A stretch of DNA of 64,000 nt from Rhodohalobacter sp. SW132 (GCF_003390325.1 NZ_QUOK01000006.1:186001-250000); one strand, 5' to 3'; positions 28,150-36,827 are shown, numbered from the stretch's first letter. Notes: a model not told the origin generated them from the letters alone. Program-made: numbers and translations.

Positions 28150-28965
28150 ATGAAAAATCTATTTGATCTGTCAGGCAAAATTGCAATTGTAACCGGTGGA
28201 AATGGTGTATTGGGAGGTGCAATGAGTGAAGGACTTGCCAATGCAGGTGCAAAAGTGGGAGTATTGGGCAGAACTGAAAAAACTGTTCAGGAACAGGTCG
28301 ATAAAATTAATCAATCTGGTGGTGAAGCTCTTTCATTAATTGCTGATGTACTGCAAAAAGATGATCTCAAAAAAGTACGTACACAAGTTGAAGAGAAATG
28401 GGGGCAGGTTGATATTCTTGTAAATGCTGCAGGTGGAAACATGCCCGGTGCAACCATCAACCCCGACCAATCTTTTCTTGATATGGACGATCAGGCACTC
28501 TCGAAGGTAGTGGATCTGAATTTTAAGGGAACCTATTTACCTTCTAAATTATTTGCCGAATCGATGATTGAGAATAAACGCGGTGTGATTGTCAATATCT
28601 CATCAATGGCCGCTCAACAGGCAATTACACGGGTAATGGGGTACTCTGCAGCCAAATCGGCGGTTGACAATTTTACCCGTTCACTCGCAATTGAAACAGC
28701 TCTTAAATATGGTGATGGAATTCGGGTTAATGCGATTGCACCGGGATTTTTTATTGGAGAGCAGAATCGTGATCTGTTACTGAATTCCGATGGAAGCCTT
28801 ACAGATCGTGGTCAAACCATTATCAACAATACACCGATGCAACGGTTCGGAGAAGCAGAAGAATTGATAGGTACTGTAGTTTGGTTATGCAGCGATGCTT
28901 CCTCGTTTGTTACCGGCACAGTGATTCCTGTTGATGGTGGATTCAGTGCCTACAGCGGAGTATAA
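28150..28965 (+). CDS. SDR oxidoreductase, probable D-mannonate oxidoreductase (fructuronate reductase)
   Basis: The 271-residue classical SDR has the cofactor motif TGGNGVLG, the AAGG variant VNAAGGNMPG in place of NNAG, and catalytic Ser (ISSMAAQ) and YSAAK. The insert with PDQSFLDMD and the C-terminal EQNRDLLLNSDGSLTDRGQ are features I associate with SDR-type mannonate oxidoreductases found next to uxuA in many Bacteroidota, which reduce D-fructuronate to D-mannonate. Here it would take the product of UxaE or of UxaC acting on glucuronate. UxuA, needed for the next step, is not in the window. Its sequence is clearly different from the other SDR at 24489, so it is not a recent duplicate. 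Confidence 0.78.
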   Translation: MKNLFDLSGKIAIVTGGNGVLGGAMSEGLANAGAKVGVLGRTEKTVQEQVDKINQSGGEALSLIADVLQKDDLKKVRTQVEEKWGQVDILVNAAGGNMPGATINPDQSFLDMDDQALSKVVDLNFKGTYLPSKLFAESMIENKRGVIVNISSMAAQQAITRVMGYSAAKSAVDNFTRSLAIETALKYGDGIRVNAIAPGFFIGEQNRDLLLNSDGSLTDRGQTIINNTPMQRFGEAEELIGTVVWLCSDASSFVTGTVIPVDGGFSAYSGV

Positions 28966-29010
28966 CAAGCTTCTAATTTGAACTGGCAGATCAAAAACCA
29001 TATATAATTA

Positions 29011-29150
29011 GAGGGCTTTGCAAAACCAGGGATTTTGTCATAGTTCAAGACCAGAGTGGAATCGGAACCGGAGCGTATGTACAATACGTGAGGATTTCGA
29101 TTCCACGATAACGCCGAAATTTGACGAAAGCACGGTTTTGCAAAGCCCTC
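29011..29150. mobile_element. 140-bp MITE (fold-back element)
   Basis: Perfect 17-bp terminal inverted repeats, GAGGGCTTTGCAAAACC (29011-29027) and its complement (29134-29150), are flanked by the direct repeat AATTA (29006-29010 and 29151-29155), the likely target-site duplication. Inside, GTGGAATCG (29056-29064) pairs with CGATTCCAC (29098-29106), and CGTAT (29074-29078) pairs with ATACG (29084-29088), so the whole element is an imperfect palindrome. It encodes nothing and would need a transposase supplied in trans. It lies between the SDR gene and the second LacI gene, which converge on it. Confidence 0.85.
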
Positions 29151-29224
29151 AATTAGATAAAAATACATTTTATATGATCCGGAAAACGATCTGCCTCTAT
29201 AATTTTATGCCTGATTATGCATTA

Positions 29225-30217
29225 TTATTCAGGTATGAGTGAAGGTAATTCGATAAGTTTTGGTTCTGAAGAATTCTCAGAATTGATTTCGTTCAATAAT
29301 TGCCCCATTGCTTTCTCACCCAAATGAAACGTTGGCTGATCAATGCATAGAAAAGGAGATGAGAGATAGTTGTTAAAATCACTTTTACCAAAAGAGAGAA
29401 ACTGGACCTCTTTTGGATCGATATTATGCTCTTTCATACTTTTAAGCACACCTAATCCAACCGGGTACGTGACGGTAAACAAAGCTTTTGGTACTCCATA
29501 ATTCTCGAGTAATGTTTCAAAACCTTTATATCCGTCATCTTCACTGAACCCACCTTCAACAATACCTTTTTGATTTATTTCAAGACCGGCTTCTTCCATT
29601 GCATCCATGTAACCTCTCTTACGATCTTTACCAATTTCCACGTAATCATACCCGGCAATGTGGGCAATATCGGTATAGCCTTTTTCAATAAGTTTTTTTA
29701 CTCCAAGTTTTGCACTTTCGCGATCACCCGCTTTTACGTAGCTGAATCCTGCATCTTTAATTCCACGATCAAAAAAGACCAGGTTGATACCCATCTTTTG
29801 TAATTCCTTAAACCTTTCAGGATCTTTCGTTTCCTCTGTTACAGAAATTAACAGACCATCAACACGCATCTCCATCATAGTTTCAAGTAACTTTTTCTCC
29901 TGTTCCTCATCTTCAAAAGAAACACCAAGAAATATTTCGTACCCGTTACTTTTGGCAGCTCTGTAAATTCCCTCCATCACAGAGGCAAAGAAAAAATGAG
30001 CAATCTTTGGAATGATAACTCCAATAGTTTTCGATTTGGAAGATGTGAGCGATCTGGCAACAAGATTAGGACGGTAGCCCAACTTATTTGCCATCTCCTT
30101 AACTTTTACTTTTGTGCCCTCCGAAATATCGGGATGATTACGTAAAGCTTTAGATACGCTGACTTTAGTAATATTCAGTTTTTCCGCAATATCAACTAAT
30201 CGAACATTTTTCATCAA
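29225..30217 (-). CDS. LacI-family transcriptional regulator 2
   Basis: The 330-residue regulator has the helix-turn-helix RLVDIAEKLNITKVSVSKAL, a hinge GYRPNLVARSLTSSKS, and an effector domain with GVIIPKIAHFFFASVMEGIY and the pocket region FFDRGIKDAGFSYV. Its closing segment reads FLSFGKSDFNNYLSSPFLCIDQP. It is distinct from regulator 1 in the recognition helix (VSVSKAL against STVSRAL). It is transcribed toward the MITE and away from the probable pectate lyase gene's 3' end, so it is likely a separate unit. By context it controls pectinase genes. The ARSL hinge fits minor-groove insertion at a central CG. Confidence 0.9.
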   Translation of the reverse strand: MMKNVRLVDIAEKLNITKVSVSKALRNHPDISEGTKVKVKEMANKLGYRPNLVARSLTSSKSKTIGVIIPKIAHFFFASVMEGIYRAAKSNGYEIFLGVSFEDEEQEKKLLETMMEMRVDGLLISVTEETKDPERFKELQKMGINLVFFDRGIKDAGFSYVKAGDRESAKLGVKKLIEKGYTDIAHIAGYDYVEIGKDRKRGYMDAMEEAGLEINQKGIVEGGFSEDDGYKGFETLLENYGVPKALFTVTYPVGLGVLKSMKEHNIDPKEVQFLSFGKSDFNNYLSSPFLCIDQPTFHLGEKAMGQLLNEINSENSSEPKLIELPSLIPE

Positions 30218-30496
30218 ATTTCCAGTTTAATTATTTATGTATTGATTCTGATATAGGATCAGTTTTCACCTCAGTAGTTGTTAAACGGCCTCCCAATTTC
30301 AGTCGGTAAATGGAGTTTAGTTTAAAATTAAACAATAACTATATATTCTTGCATTCCTTTTTTTAAAAAACAGCCCTTCAAGACAGAGACAATAAATCAG
30401 GGAATTTAATTACACGGTGTATGGATAAAAAATCTACTCGCTGATCCTGATCATTTTCCGGATTTTATTATCGGGTTCTATATTGAAGTATTTAAG
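30218..30496. other. Gene-free spacer
   Basis: The region between the second LacI gene's start and the probable pectate lyase's stop (both minus strand) is AT-rich without an ORF. A short palindrome CTGAT-N5-ATCAG (30248-30262) lies about 30 bases upstream of the LacI start and could be an autoregulatory site, but it is too short to call. Confidence 0.3.
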
Positions 30497-32254
30497 TTAG
30501 TCTATCGTTTGTTCATAGATCAGCCGATCCGTAGGCCTTCCATCAATTTCATCAACAAATTTTTCACCATCTGTACTTCCTGACCCTGTAAGGTAAGCGG
30601 GTATAAGGTCTGATTTGCCATATCGCGTTGCAACGAGGTGTAGTAAAGCCAAAGGTTCAAGAGCATCAAACCTTGCATACTTATGTTTAGCAGTCGGCAA
30701 AAAATATCCTTTATGAAATCTCTCTGCAACTATATTATTTCCAATTCTTTCTGCAAGCTGCAGGAATGGCTCTTCACCTGTTAACTGATAAATATCAAGT
30801 ACAGATATTAAAATATCAGGATCCGTAATGGAGGTTGCAAAATTTAAAGCTGGTGTATCAAAAGGAGTTGATCCCGGATCTCCCAGGCCTTCATCTATAA
30901 ACATATGCCTTAAAACGTTCCAGATTTTGCCGTCTCCATTGGTTAATCTCACTGCCCGGGCATACGAAATCATCATGGTTCCATCGGGTTTCACGGATCG
31001 AAATTCAGTACCTTTTTCCCCGTAATATCCGGTTCTTGGATAAGTTTCACCGGTTAAATCTCTTCCATCTGCCCACATAGGAAGAAATGAGTTGTCCTCA
31101 GGACTGTAAGCATAGTGAGCCAGTGCTTTCATACCATCGACAGTCCACTCAAGAAAATCCTGGCCGATTTCTGTGCCATGGAGTTGTTCAGCAATATGGA
31201 GTAAGATTACTGCGCTTTGCCCATAAATAGTGCGTACACGGCCGCCCCACAATACATTTCCCTCCAATGCAATATCTCCATACACACTGCCAAATTGATT
31301 TTTTGCCCGGTCACCATAATTTGAATAGGTAAGCTCCTCTTCAAGCGGCCCCTCTCCTGGTGGTATATTCCGCTGTTTGGGCTGGCTGTACTGATAAACG
31401 CCAAGTCCGGTCTCAGGGTGTCGCGCATTCACATATTGTTCGTAAAGTCTCGCAGCCCATGTTCTGGCTTTTTCATTGTCATCCAGGTGGTAGAGAGCCA
31501 TACCAACCTGTATCATATCCGATCCCGCATTTATAAACGTCAGCCCCAGCCCTTCAAAAAACGGATCTGGATGATCGAATTCATGATCCCAAAGTTTACC
31601 CATCTCCAGATCGTAATTTCCGTGACGGTTCAGATCCAGCAGATTCCAGTTTAGTATGTGTGCGTTCCAAATCGCCTCTAACATTTGTCGGGTTGATTTC
31701 GGGTCAACTTCCCACATAAACTTGTATAGCGGAAAGTGATTCTTTAATTCATGAGGCCTAGAATCAAACTGATTCTGCATCGATTCCAAATCTACAAACT
31801 GATGCCCGCCCCAGTACAACAGGCCATTCGAGCCGGTTTGATGATCAAACATATATTGCACGGCTTCGGCAGAAGCATTCTTATACTTCATATCACAGGT
31901 TACCTCTGATAGTCCGGTTAAAACCCGCATCAGGTTTTGCTGGCTGGCAAAATTCGATATAATCCATGATTCACCTTCATAAAAATCCCATCTGACAGGC
32001 TCTCCCGTTTCAACTGAAATTCCATCTGCAAACAATGGTGAATGAACCTCTCCATATCGATCCCTGCCATTTTCTAATACATTCTCGGCAAACTGTATCA
32101 CCACCTGTAATATTTCAGAGGATAGCTCAATGGATTCACAATTGAGATCCCAGATAGATGCTGCATTTAACTCCTTTCCGACCTGACTGTTGAACAGCAC
32201 AGCTATCGTAATAAAAAAAATCACCATCCGGTAACTGAGTTTTAATGCATTCAT
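30497..32254 (-). CDS. Secreted alpha/alpha-barrel enzyme, probable pectate lyase (PL2-like)
   Basis: The 585-residue protein has an N-terminal signal (hydrophobic residues about 10-24). It is helical throughout with Trp/Tyr/His-rich loops, which fits an (alpha/alpha) barrel. Segments such as RYGEVHSPLFADGISVETG, FASQQNLMRVLTGLSE, NGLLYWGGHQFVDL, HELKNHFPLYKFMWEVDP, NLLDLNRHGNYDLEMG and LTFINAGSDMIQVG look to me like the pectate lyase 2 family, but I recall that family incompletely. An unsaturated glycuronyl hydrolase-like enzyme is the main alternative. Context favours a pectin role: it is divergent from a GH28 gene, and KduI, which handles lyase products, is encoded nearby. Upstream lies the palindrome at 32368-32380. 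Confidence 0.55.
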   Translation of the reverse strand: MNALKLSYRMVIFFITIAVLFNSQVGKELNAASIWDLNCESIELSSEILQVVIQFAENVLENGRDRYGEVHSPLFADGISVETGEPVRWDFYEGESWIISNFASQQNLMRVLTGLSEVTCDMKYKNASAEAVQYMFDHQTGSNGLLYWGGHQFVDLESMQNQFDSRPHELKNHFPLYKFMWEVDPKSTRQMLEAIWNAHILNWNLLDLNRHGNYDLEMGKLWDHEFDHPDPFFEGLGLTFINAGSDMIQVGMALYHLDDNEKARTWAARLYEQYVNARHPETGLGVYQYSQPKQRNIPPGEGPLEEELTYSNYGDRAKNQFGSVYGDIALEGNVLWGGRVRTIYGQSAVILLHIAEQLHGTEIGQDFLEWTVDGMKALAHYAYSPEDNSFLPMWADGRDLTGETYPRTGYYGEKGTEFRSVKPDGTMMISYARAVRLTNGDGKIWNVLRHMFIDEGLGDPGSTPFDTPALNFATSITDPDILISVLDIYQLTGEEPFLQLAERIGNNIVAERFHKGYFLPTAKHKYARFDALEPLALLHLVATRYGKSDLIPAYLTGSGSTDGEKFVDEIDGRPTDRLIYEQTID

Positions 32255-32367
32255 TTCGATATATAAAAATTAAACAGACTCCTCAAGTATATTTCAAAGC
32301 ATTTTTATGAGAGTTATGGAGTCTAAAACGCTACAAACTTTGCATATACAGGAAATAATATATATAA

Positions 32368-32380
32368 TTTAACCGGTAAC
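32368..32380. promoter_or_regulatory. Palindromic site between divergent pectinase genes
   Basis: TTTAACCGGTAAC lies in the 260-base divergent spacer between the probable pectate lyase (starting at 32254) and the GH28 gene (starting at 32515). It shares TTAACCGGTAA with the site upstream of the acetylesterase (22812-22823, opposite strand). The surrounding spacer shows no ORF. Confidence 0.4.
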
Positions 32381-32514
32381 TTAAAGTGCCGAGGCTGTCA
32401 ATCATCATCTATTCAAAAAAGAGTACCATTAGATATCAGGCTACTATTCAAAGACAATAAGCAACTGTTTAATTTGAATTTAAACCCATAATACTGATAA
32501 AGAAATTAATCCCT

Positions 32515-34101
32515 ATGAAAAATTCACCTCCTCCAATCTGTAAATTTTTAATATCGATCGTCGTTCTCTTTATTTATACTTTTTCGAATTGTTTTGCTCA
32601 ACAAAGCGACGTTCCATTCGAGATTGCCCCGATGTCTCCCCCATTCGAGATGCCGGTTCTTGAAAGACCGGAATTCCCGGATCAAACATTTGACATCAGG
32701 GATTATGGAGCTGTGAAAATGGCTGAGGATGAGAGCCACAAAAATACAGATGCATTTCACAGAGCGATTGAAGCGGCTTATGATGCTGGCGGCGGCAAAG
32801 TATTGGTGCCGGAAGGTGACTGGCTGTCCGGACCCATTCATCTGATGAGTAATATAAATTTACATGTATCGGAAGGGGCAACGATCTATTTCAGTACAGA
32901 TAAGGAGGATTATCTGCCGGTAGTGAAACAACGCCATGAGGGTGTGGAGGCTTTTAACTACTCCCCAATGATTTATGCATACCAGCTCTCTAATGTAGCA
33001 ATTACAGGAAAAGGCGTTTTGGATGCACAGGGAGAACACTGGTGGGAATGGTACAGAGAACTTGGCGCACCTCCCAGAGCTATTGCATCGAAAGTTCCGC
33101 TCTCACGCCGCGATTTTGGAAAAGGTTCAGGCATGGAAGGTATGAGGCCAAACTTTGTCATTTTCTGGGAATCTGAAAACATTCTTGTTGAAGGCGTCAC
33201 CCTGAATGATTCCCCCATGTGGAACGTGCACCTGGTTTATAGTAATAAAATTATAGTACGGGACATCAGAATTAATAGCCTGATGGCTCCAAACGGTGAT
33301 GGTGTGGTGATTGATTCATCCAAAGATGTATTGATTGAGTACAATCATTTTGAAACCGGCGACGATGCCGTGGTATTAAAATCTGGCCTGAATGAGGATG
33401 GACTCAATATCAATATTCCCACCGAAAATGTTGTCGTTCGAAATTTTGAAGCAAGAGATGTCAGAACCGGCAGCGGCGGAGTTGTATTTGGAAGTGAAAC
33501 ATCAGGAGGAATAAAGAACGTTTATGTACACAACGCACTGTTTGATGGAAGTGATCGTGGTGTGCGGTTTAAAACCGAAAGAGGCCGTGGAAACGTTGTG
33601 GAAAACATCTACATTCACGACATCGAAATGAGGAATATTACCTATGAAGCAATCAACTTCAACACTTTTTATACCGGACCACAGGTAACCGGGCCTTCCC
33701 CCCAATTCCGTAATATTTACATCTCGGATATACATATTGATGGAGTGCCAAATGCCATTGTTATGACCGGTTTGCCTGAAAAATGGCTTGAAAATATCAA
33801 CCTGAAAAATATCGTTGTTGCCAGTTCAGAGGAAGGAGTTCGTTTAACAAGAGTGAAAGATGTTACTTTCGAAAATATTGAGATCCATTCAACTAAAAGG
33901 GCAATGATTGTAGAGGATGCTTTTGAGTTAACGATGAAGAATGTAACACTGGAGGATTCTTTCGACGGCACACCATTGCTTTTCAGGGGCCTCCACACAG
34001 GAGCTGTCTTTTTATCTGATTTCCCGCTTGATCAGATAGAATTTGAGGATGGTCTTTCCTCAGACATTCTATTGGAAGAACCCCAGGTTCAAGAATGGTA
34101 A
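32515..34101 (+). CDS. Secreted glycoside hydrolase family 28 (polygalacturonase-type)
   Basis: The 528-residue protein has a signal peptide ending CFAQ (residue 29). The family opening is FDIRDYGAV (59-67) with TDAFHRAIEAA, followed by a right-handed parallel beta-helix. GH28 landmarks are present in order: NGDG (260-263) in place of NTDG, GDD (282-284) holding the catalytic aspartates, TGSGGVVFGSE (318-328) in place of GHG, and RFKTERG (351-357) in place of RIK. It would cut galacturonic-acid chains by hydrolysis. The lost His in the GHG position is common in bacterial exo-acting or rhamnogalacturonan-specific members, so the exact substrate (homogalacturonan ends, xylogalacturonan or rhamnogalacturonan) is open. 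It acts in periplasm or outside. Confidence 0.88.
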   Translation: MKNSPPPICKFLISIVVLFIYTFSNCFAQQSDVPFEIAPMSPPFEMPVLERPEFPDQTFDIRDYGAVKMAEDESHKNTDAFHRAIEAAYDAGGGKVLVPEGDWLSGPIHLMSNINLHVSEGATIYFSTDKEDYLPVVKQRHEGVEAFNYSPMIYAYQLSNVAITGKGVLDAQGEHWWEWYRELGAPPRAIASKVPLSRRDFGKGSGMEGMRPNFVIFWESENILVEGVTLNDSPMWNVHLVYSNKIIVRDIRINSLMAPNGDGVVIDSSKDVLIEYNHFETGDDAVVLKSGLNEDGLNINIPTENVVVRNFEARDVRTGSGGVVFGSETSGGIKNVYVHNALFDGSDRGVRFKTERGRGNVVENIYIHDIEMRNITYEAINFNTFYTGPQVTGPSPQFRNIYISDIHIDGVPNAIVMTGLPEKWLENINLKNIVVASSEEGVRLTRVKDVTFENIEIHSTKRAMIVEDAFELTMKNVTLEDSFDGTPLLFRGLHTGAVFLSDFPLDQIEFEDGLSSDILLEEPQVQEW

Positions 34102-34295
34102 TCCCTAAAATTTCTATCCGTTGAGATGTTTGGGGGAATTTCGCTCCAACTGAAAATCTCGATGTGTTGATCCAGCACACTCATTATTGACCGGGCGGCA
34201 CCGGAAGCTTATGGCGTTCGCGGTGTTGCAGGTCTGGTGAGCTGCCCTTAACAAGACATCGTATTTCTGCACTGTCACCGTATTGCAAAATGAAC

Positions 34296-34321
34296 TACCT
34301 CGGGGCAGAGCCCGCGAGGTA
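34296..34321. repeat. Hairpin repeat unit (TACCTCG...CGAGGTA)
   Basis: TACCTCG (34296-34302) pairs with CGAGGTA (34315-34321), and inside it GGGC pairs with GCCC around an AGA loop, with one bulged G. The hairpin has no T run. It resembles REP-like intergenic units seen in Bacteroidota genomes, an impression from memory. Confidence 0.55.
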
Positions 34322-34371
34322 TCAAATAAGAACCCTTAACTTTTTGGTCAATACAAAGCTTATTTTGGAGT

Positions 34372-34505
34372 GTCCCCCTTCGAAGGGGGCAATGGGGGAT
34401 GACTTGTAGAGTTTTGAGCCCATAAAAATTGTTAATTTGCTTGAATCAACGCCTACTCGATCATCCCCCAGCTCACTCCGTTCGCTTCCCCCTTCAAAGG
34501 GGGAC
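34372..34505. repeat. 134-bp element with long interrupted inverted repeats
   Basis: The left arm (34372-34402) has GTCCCCCTT and AAGGGGG forming a local hairpin, then GGGGGATGA. The right arm (34461-34505) is the inverse, beginning TCATCCCCC and ending with CCCCCTT-CAAA-GGGGGAC, with an extra 10 or so bases between its parts. The 58-base centre is unrelated. There is no clear target duplication. It is a MITE-like or REP-type element without coding capacity. Confidence 0.6.
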
Positions 34506-34628
34506 TTTTATCTTTTTACGACCCAGAGGGTCGGGGAATTAAACCACTTATGATGAAACGCCAGGAAGTGGCTTCTCTCATTCAGAGAGGCTATCAGCCC
34601 TTAGAAATGCCATGGCTAAGATTCAGTT

Positions 34629-35453
34629 TTAAGCCTTTTTAGCCAACGCATAAATTCCATTCCCCTTCTCATTACGGGTATAGAGATCTGCGAAATTCAT
34701 CAACAAGCAGAACGGAAGCGTAATCGGATAGTAAAGCAGCAGAGGGAAAGCAGCAACGAGGCCCAGTTTATTGAATCCCATCATCGGCCACTTTACAGAA
34801 AGAATCCACGCTTTGTGGCCCCAGAATCCATAGGTGTAATGCACCTTTTCTACTTTAAAGCCTGCTGCTTTCAACTTTTCAGAAATATCTTCTTTCGAGT
34901 ATCCGGGACGAGCGTGTTCGCCTACAAACGTATCATCCTCATCGCCATCTTCTTCGGAGTAGTGTGATGGAGAGTGCATCAAAAAATATCCCCCCGGCTT
35001 TAAAGTACCGGCAATGTTTTCCATCACTTTCACATCTTCTTCGATATGCTCCAGCACATCGATACAGATCGCCATATCAAAGAGTTTATCTGATTTGAAC
35101 TCCAGCAGGTCGGCCGGATAAAAACGGATTCTTCCCTTTTCGATCTCCTTTTTGAAATAGTGGCGGCTATCTTCCAGGTAATCCTTTTTAACATCCACCG
35201 AATCAACCTTCACATTTTGGAAGCTCTTCAGAATAAACCGGTCGTACTGCCCAAATCCTGATCCTGCATCCAGGAGGTCCCATTCTCCCTGTTTATCAAG
35301 TTCGCTGCCTGTTTTTCTGATCAGCCGACGCAGATGCCAGCTTCGAAGGAAAAACAGATCGAGCAGAAAATAGAAGATGCGCCGTAAAAACCGGGAGTTT
35401 TTAATGATCGAAGAGAATTTATCTTTCACCGGATCATATTCGATTGTACTCAT
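34629..35453 (-). CDS. SAM-dependent methyltransferase (class I)
   Basis: The protein has 274 residues. The Rossmann-fold SAM site is LLDAGSGFGQYDRF (motif I), then VDSVDVKKDYL, IRFYPADLLEF and the post-motif CIDVLEHIEEDVKVMENIAGTLKPGGYFLM, a typical Methyltransf_11/25 pattern. The C-terminal 70 residues contain one or two hydrophobic segments (LGLVAAFPLLLYYPITLPFCLL), so it may sit on the membrane. Its start overlaps the end of the upstream GT2 gene by four bases (ATGA). Pairing with a polyprenyl-phosphate-type glycosyltransferase suggests modification of a lipid-linked or cell-surface sugar. The substrate is unknown. Confidence 0.82.
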   Translation of the reverse strand: MSTIEYDPVKDKFSSIIKNSRFLRRIFYFLLDLFFLRSWHLRRLIRKTGSELDKQGEWDLLDAGSGFGQYDRFILKSFQNVKVDSVDVKKDYLEDSRHYFKKEIEKGRIRFYPADLLEFKSDKLFDMAICIDVLEHIEEDVKVMENIAGTLKPGGYFLMHSPSHYSEEDGDEDDTFVGEHARPGYSKEDISEKLKAAGFKVEKVHYTYGFWGHKAWILSVKWPMMGFNKLGLVAAFPLLLYYPITLPFCLLMNFADLYTRNEKGNGIYALAKKA

Positions 35454-36430
35454 ACACCGGTTTTCTTCTCAATTCCGGGCATATATTTATGAACCCTGTT
35501 TTTGTTCACCATCTCCCCGAGGAATCCAATTGAAAAGAACTGCACGCCGATTACAACAAGAAGGATTCCTAAAAAGATTAACGGGCGATCACCTATTGGC
35601 TGACCCCAAAATATTTTGAGCGCGGCAATATATGTATTTATCACCATTCCTACTACGGTTAGCAGAACCCCGATAGTACCAAAAAAGTGCATCGGGCGCT
35701 GCATATAGCGATTCACAAAAAGAAGGGTCAACAGGTCAAGAAATCCATTCATAAACCGTGAAAGTCCAAATTTGGTCTTTCCGTATTTGCGCGGATGGTG
35801 TTTTACCTCCTGCTCTTCAATTTTATCGAAACCCTGCCATTTAGCGAGCAGAGGTACGTAGCGGTGTAGTTCGCCGTAGAGATGGATATGCTCGGTAACC
35901 TCCCGGCGATACGCTTTCAGCCCGCAATTGAAATCGTTTAGTTTGATGCCGGTGGTCCAGCTTGTTACCGTATTAAAAAACCGGGATGGAACGGTTTTAC
36001 TGATCGGATCGTGCCGCTTCTTTTTCCAGCCACTGACAAGATCAGCACCGTTTTCCAATTTCTCGATCATGGCTGGAATTTCAAAGGGATCATCCTGAAG
36101 ATCGGCATCCATCGTGATGATATAATCCCCAAGGGCCGAATGAAAACCAGCCTGCAGGGCAGAACTTTTGCCGTAATTTCTGCGCAACTTCACACCTTCC
36201 ACTTCCGGGATTTCGGAAGACAGCGACTCGATTATCTGCCAGGAACGGTCGTCCGATCCGTCATCAATCAGTAATACTTCAAATTTGAAGCCGGTCAGCG
36301 CCTTCTTAATTCTCTCCACAAGCTCAGTTAGTGATTCCTCTTCATTGAACAGTGGAATCACTACGCTAACTTGCGGTTTATGTGCAGAATGTATCACTTT
36401 ATCTTTATCTTCTTCAGCCAAGGCTTGCAT
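35450..36430 (-). CDS. Family 2 glycosyltransferase, polyprenyl-phosphate type, with two C-terminal helices
   Basis: The 326-residue protein has a GT-A domain with VSVVIPLFNEEESLTELVER, LLIDDGSDD, the metal-binding MDADLQDDP, and SGWKKKRHDP. Two hydrophobic helices follow near residues 237-258 and 275-297 (GTIGVLLTVVGMVINTY; FLGILLVVIGVQFFSIGFLG). This is the architecture of dolichol/undecaprenyl-phosphate glucosyl-, mannosyl- or aminoarabinose-phosphate synthases (DPM1/ArnC/GtrB group). It would charge undecaprenyl phosphate with one sugar at the inner membrane for transfer outside. Translationally coupled to the methyltransferase and divergent from the MerR gene with a 64-base spacer. Confidence 0.85.
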   Translation of the reverse strand: MQALAEEDKDKVIHSAHKPQVSVVIPLFNEEESLTELVERIKKALTGFKFEVLLIDDGSDDRSWQIIESLSSEIPEVEGVKLRRNYGKSSALQAGFHSALGDYIITMDADLQDDPFEIPAMIEKLENGADLVSGWKKKRHDPISKTVPSRFFNTVTSWTTGIKLNDFNCGLKAYRREVTEHIHLYGELHRYVPLLAKWQGFDKIEEQEVKHHPRKYGKTKFGLSRFMNGFLDLLTLLFVNRYMQRPMHFFGTIGVLLTVVGMVINTYIAALKIFWGQPIGDRPLIFLGILLVVIGVQFFSIGFLGEMVNKNRVHKYMPGIEKKTGV

Positions 36431-36494
36431 ATGCTTTAAAAACTTATCATTCTACCGAAATAAAATAAGACGCAAAATAACAGATTTCAGTGCT

Positions 36495-36827
36495 ATGAAG
36501 AAACTCTATTACTCAATTGGCGAAGTTAGTGAAATAACTTCGATAGAACCGCACGTATTGCGTTACTGGGAAACGATTTTTAACGACCTGACCCCCCGTA
36601 AGAATAAAGCCGGGAACCGTACTTATCGGGAAGAGGATATCTCTTTTGTTCTGCGCCTTAAAGATCTGATTCAAACTAAAAAATACAGTACTGCCGGTGC
36701 TAAAAAAATCATTGAAGAGGGAGCACCGGAAGATCAAAATCAGGATCAGCAGGCACTGCCCATTGACATGCAGAAAGACTTACGCGAGGTGAACCTGTTT
36801 CTAAACAAACTTTTGGAAAAGCTTTAG
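36495..36827 (+). CDS. MerR-family transcriptional regulator
   Basis: The 110-residue protein starts at the ATG at 36495; the frame is open further upstream but would run through the divergent GT2 gene. The winged helix-turn-helix reads YYSIGEVSEITSIEPHVLRYWET, then the wing region LTPRKNKAGNRTYREEDISFVLRLKDLI, as in the short MerR proteins of Bacteroidota. After a linker a C-terminal helix (LREVNLFLNKLLEKL) should dimerise. No effector-binding domain or metal-binding cysteines are present. The target could be the divergent GT2/methyltransferase pair, by position only. Confidence 0.88.
   Translation: MKKLYYSIGEVSEITSIEPHVLRYWETIFNDLTPRKNKAGNRTYREEDISFVLRLKDLIQTKKYSTAGAKKIIEEGAPEDQNQDQQALPIDMQKDLREVNLFLNKLLEKL

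Larger units (their letters stand above)
34102..34628. other. Repeat-containing gene-free region
   Basis: No coding frame of note occupies these 527 bases. They hold a strong small hairpin (34296-34321), a long interrupted inverted repeat (34372-34505), and short imperfect hairpins near 34570-34600 (around CTTCTCTCATTCAGAGAGGC). The mix suggests a site where intergenic repeats have accumulated after the pectin genes. Confidence 0.6.

Noticed and set aside
29018-29242. Small frames over the MITE
   Set aside because: They consist of translated inverted-repeat sequence and flanks, with no transposase motif; the element is non-coding.
36285-36494. Longer frame before the MerR regulator
   Set aside because: This part runs antisense through the GT2 gene and has no similarity to MerR proteins; the helix-turn-helix starts right after the ATG at 36495.
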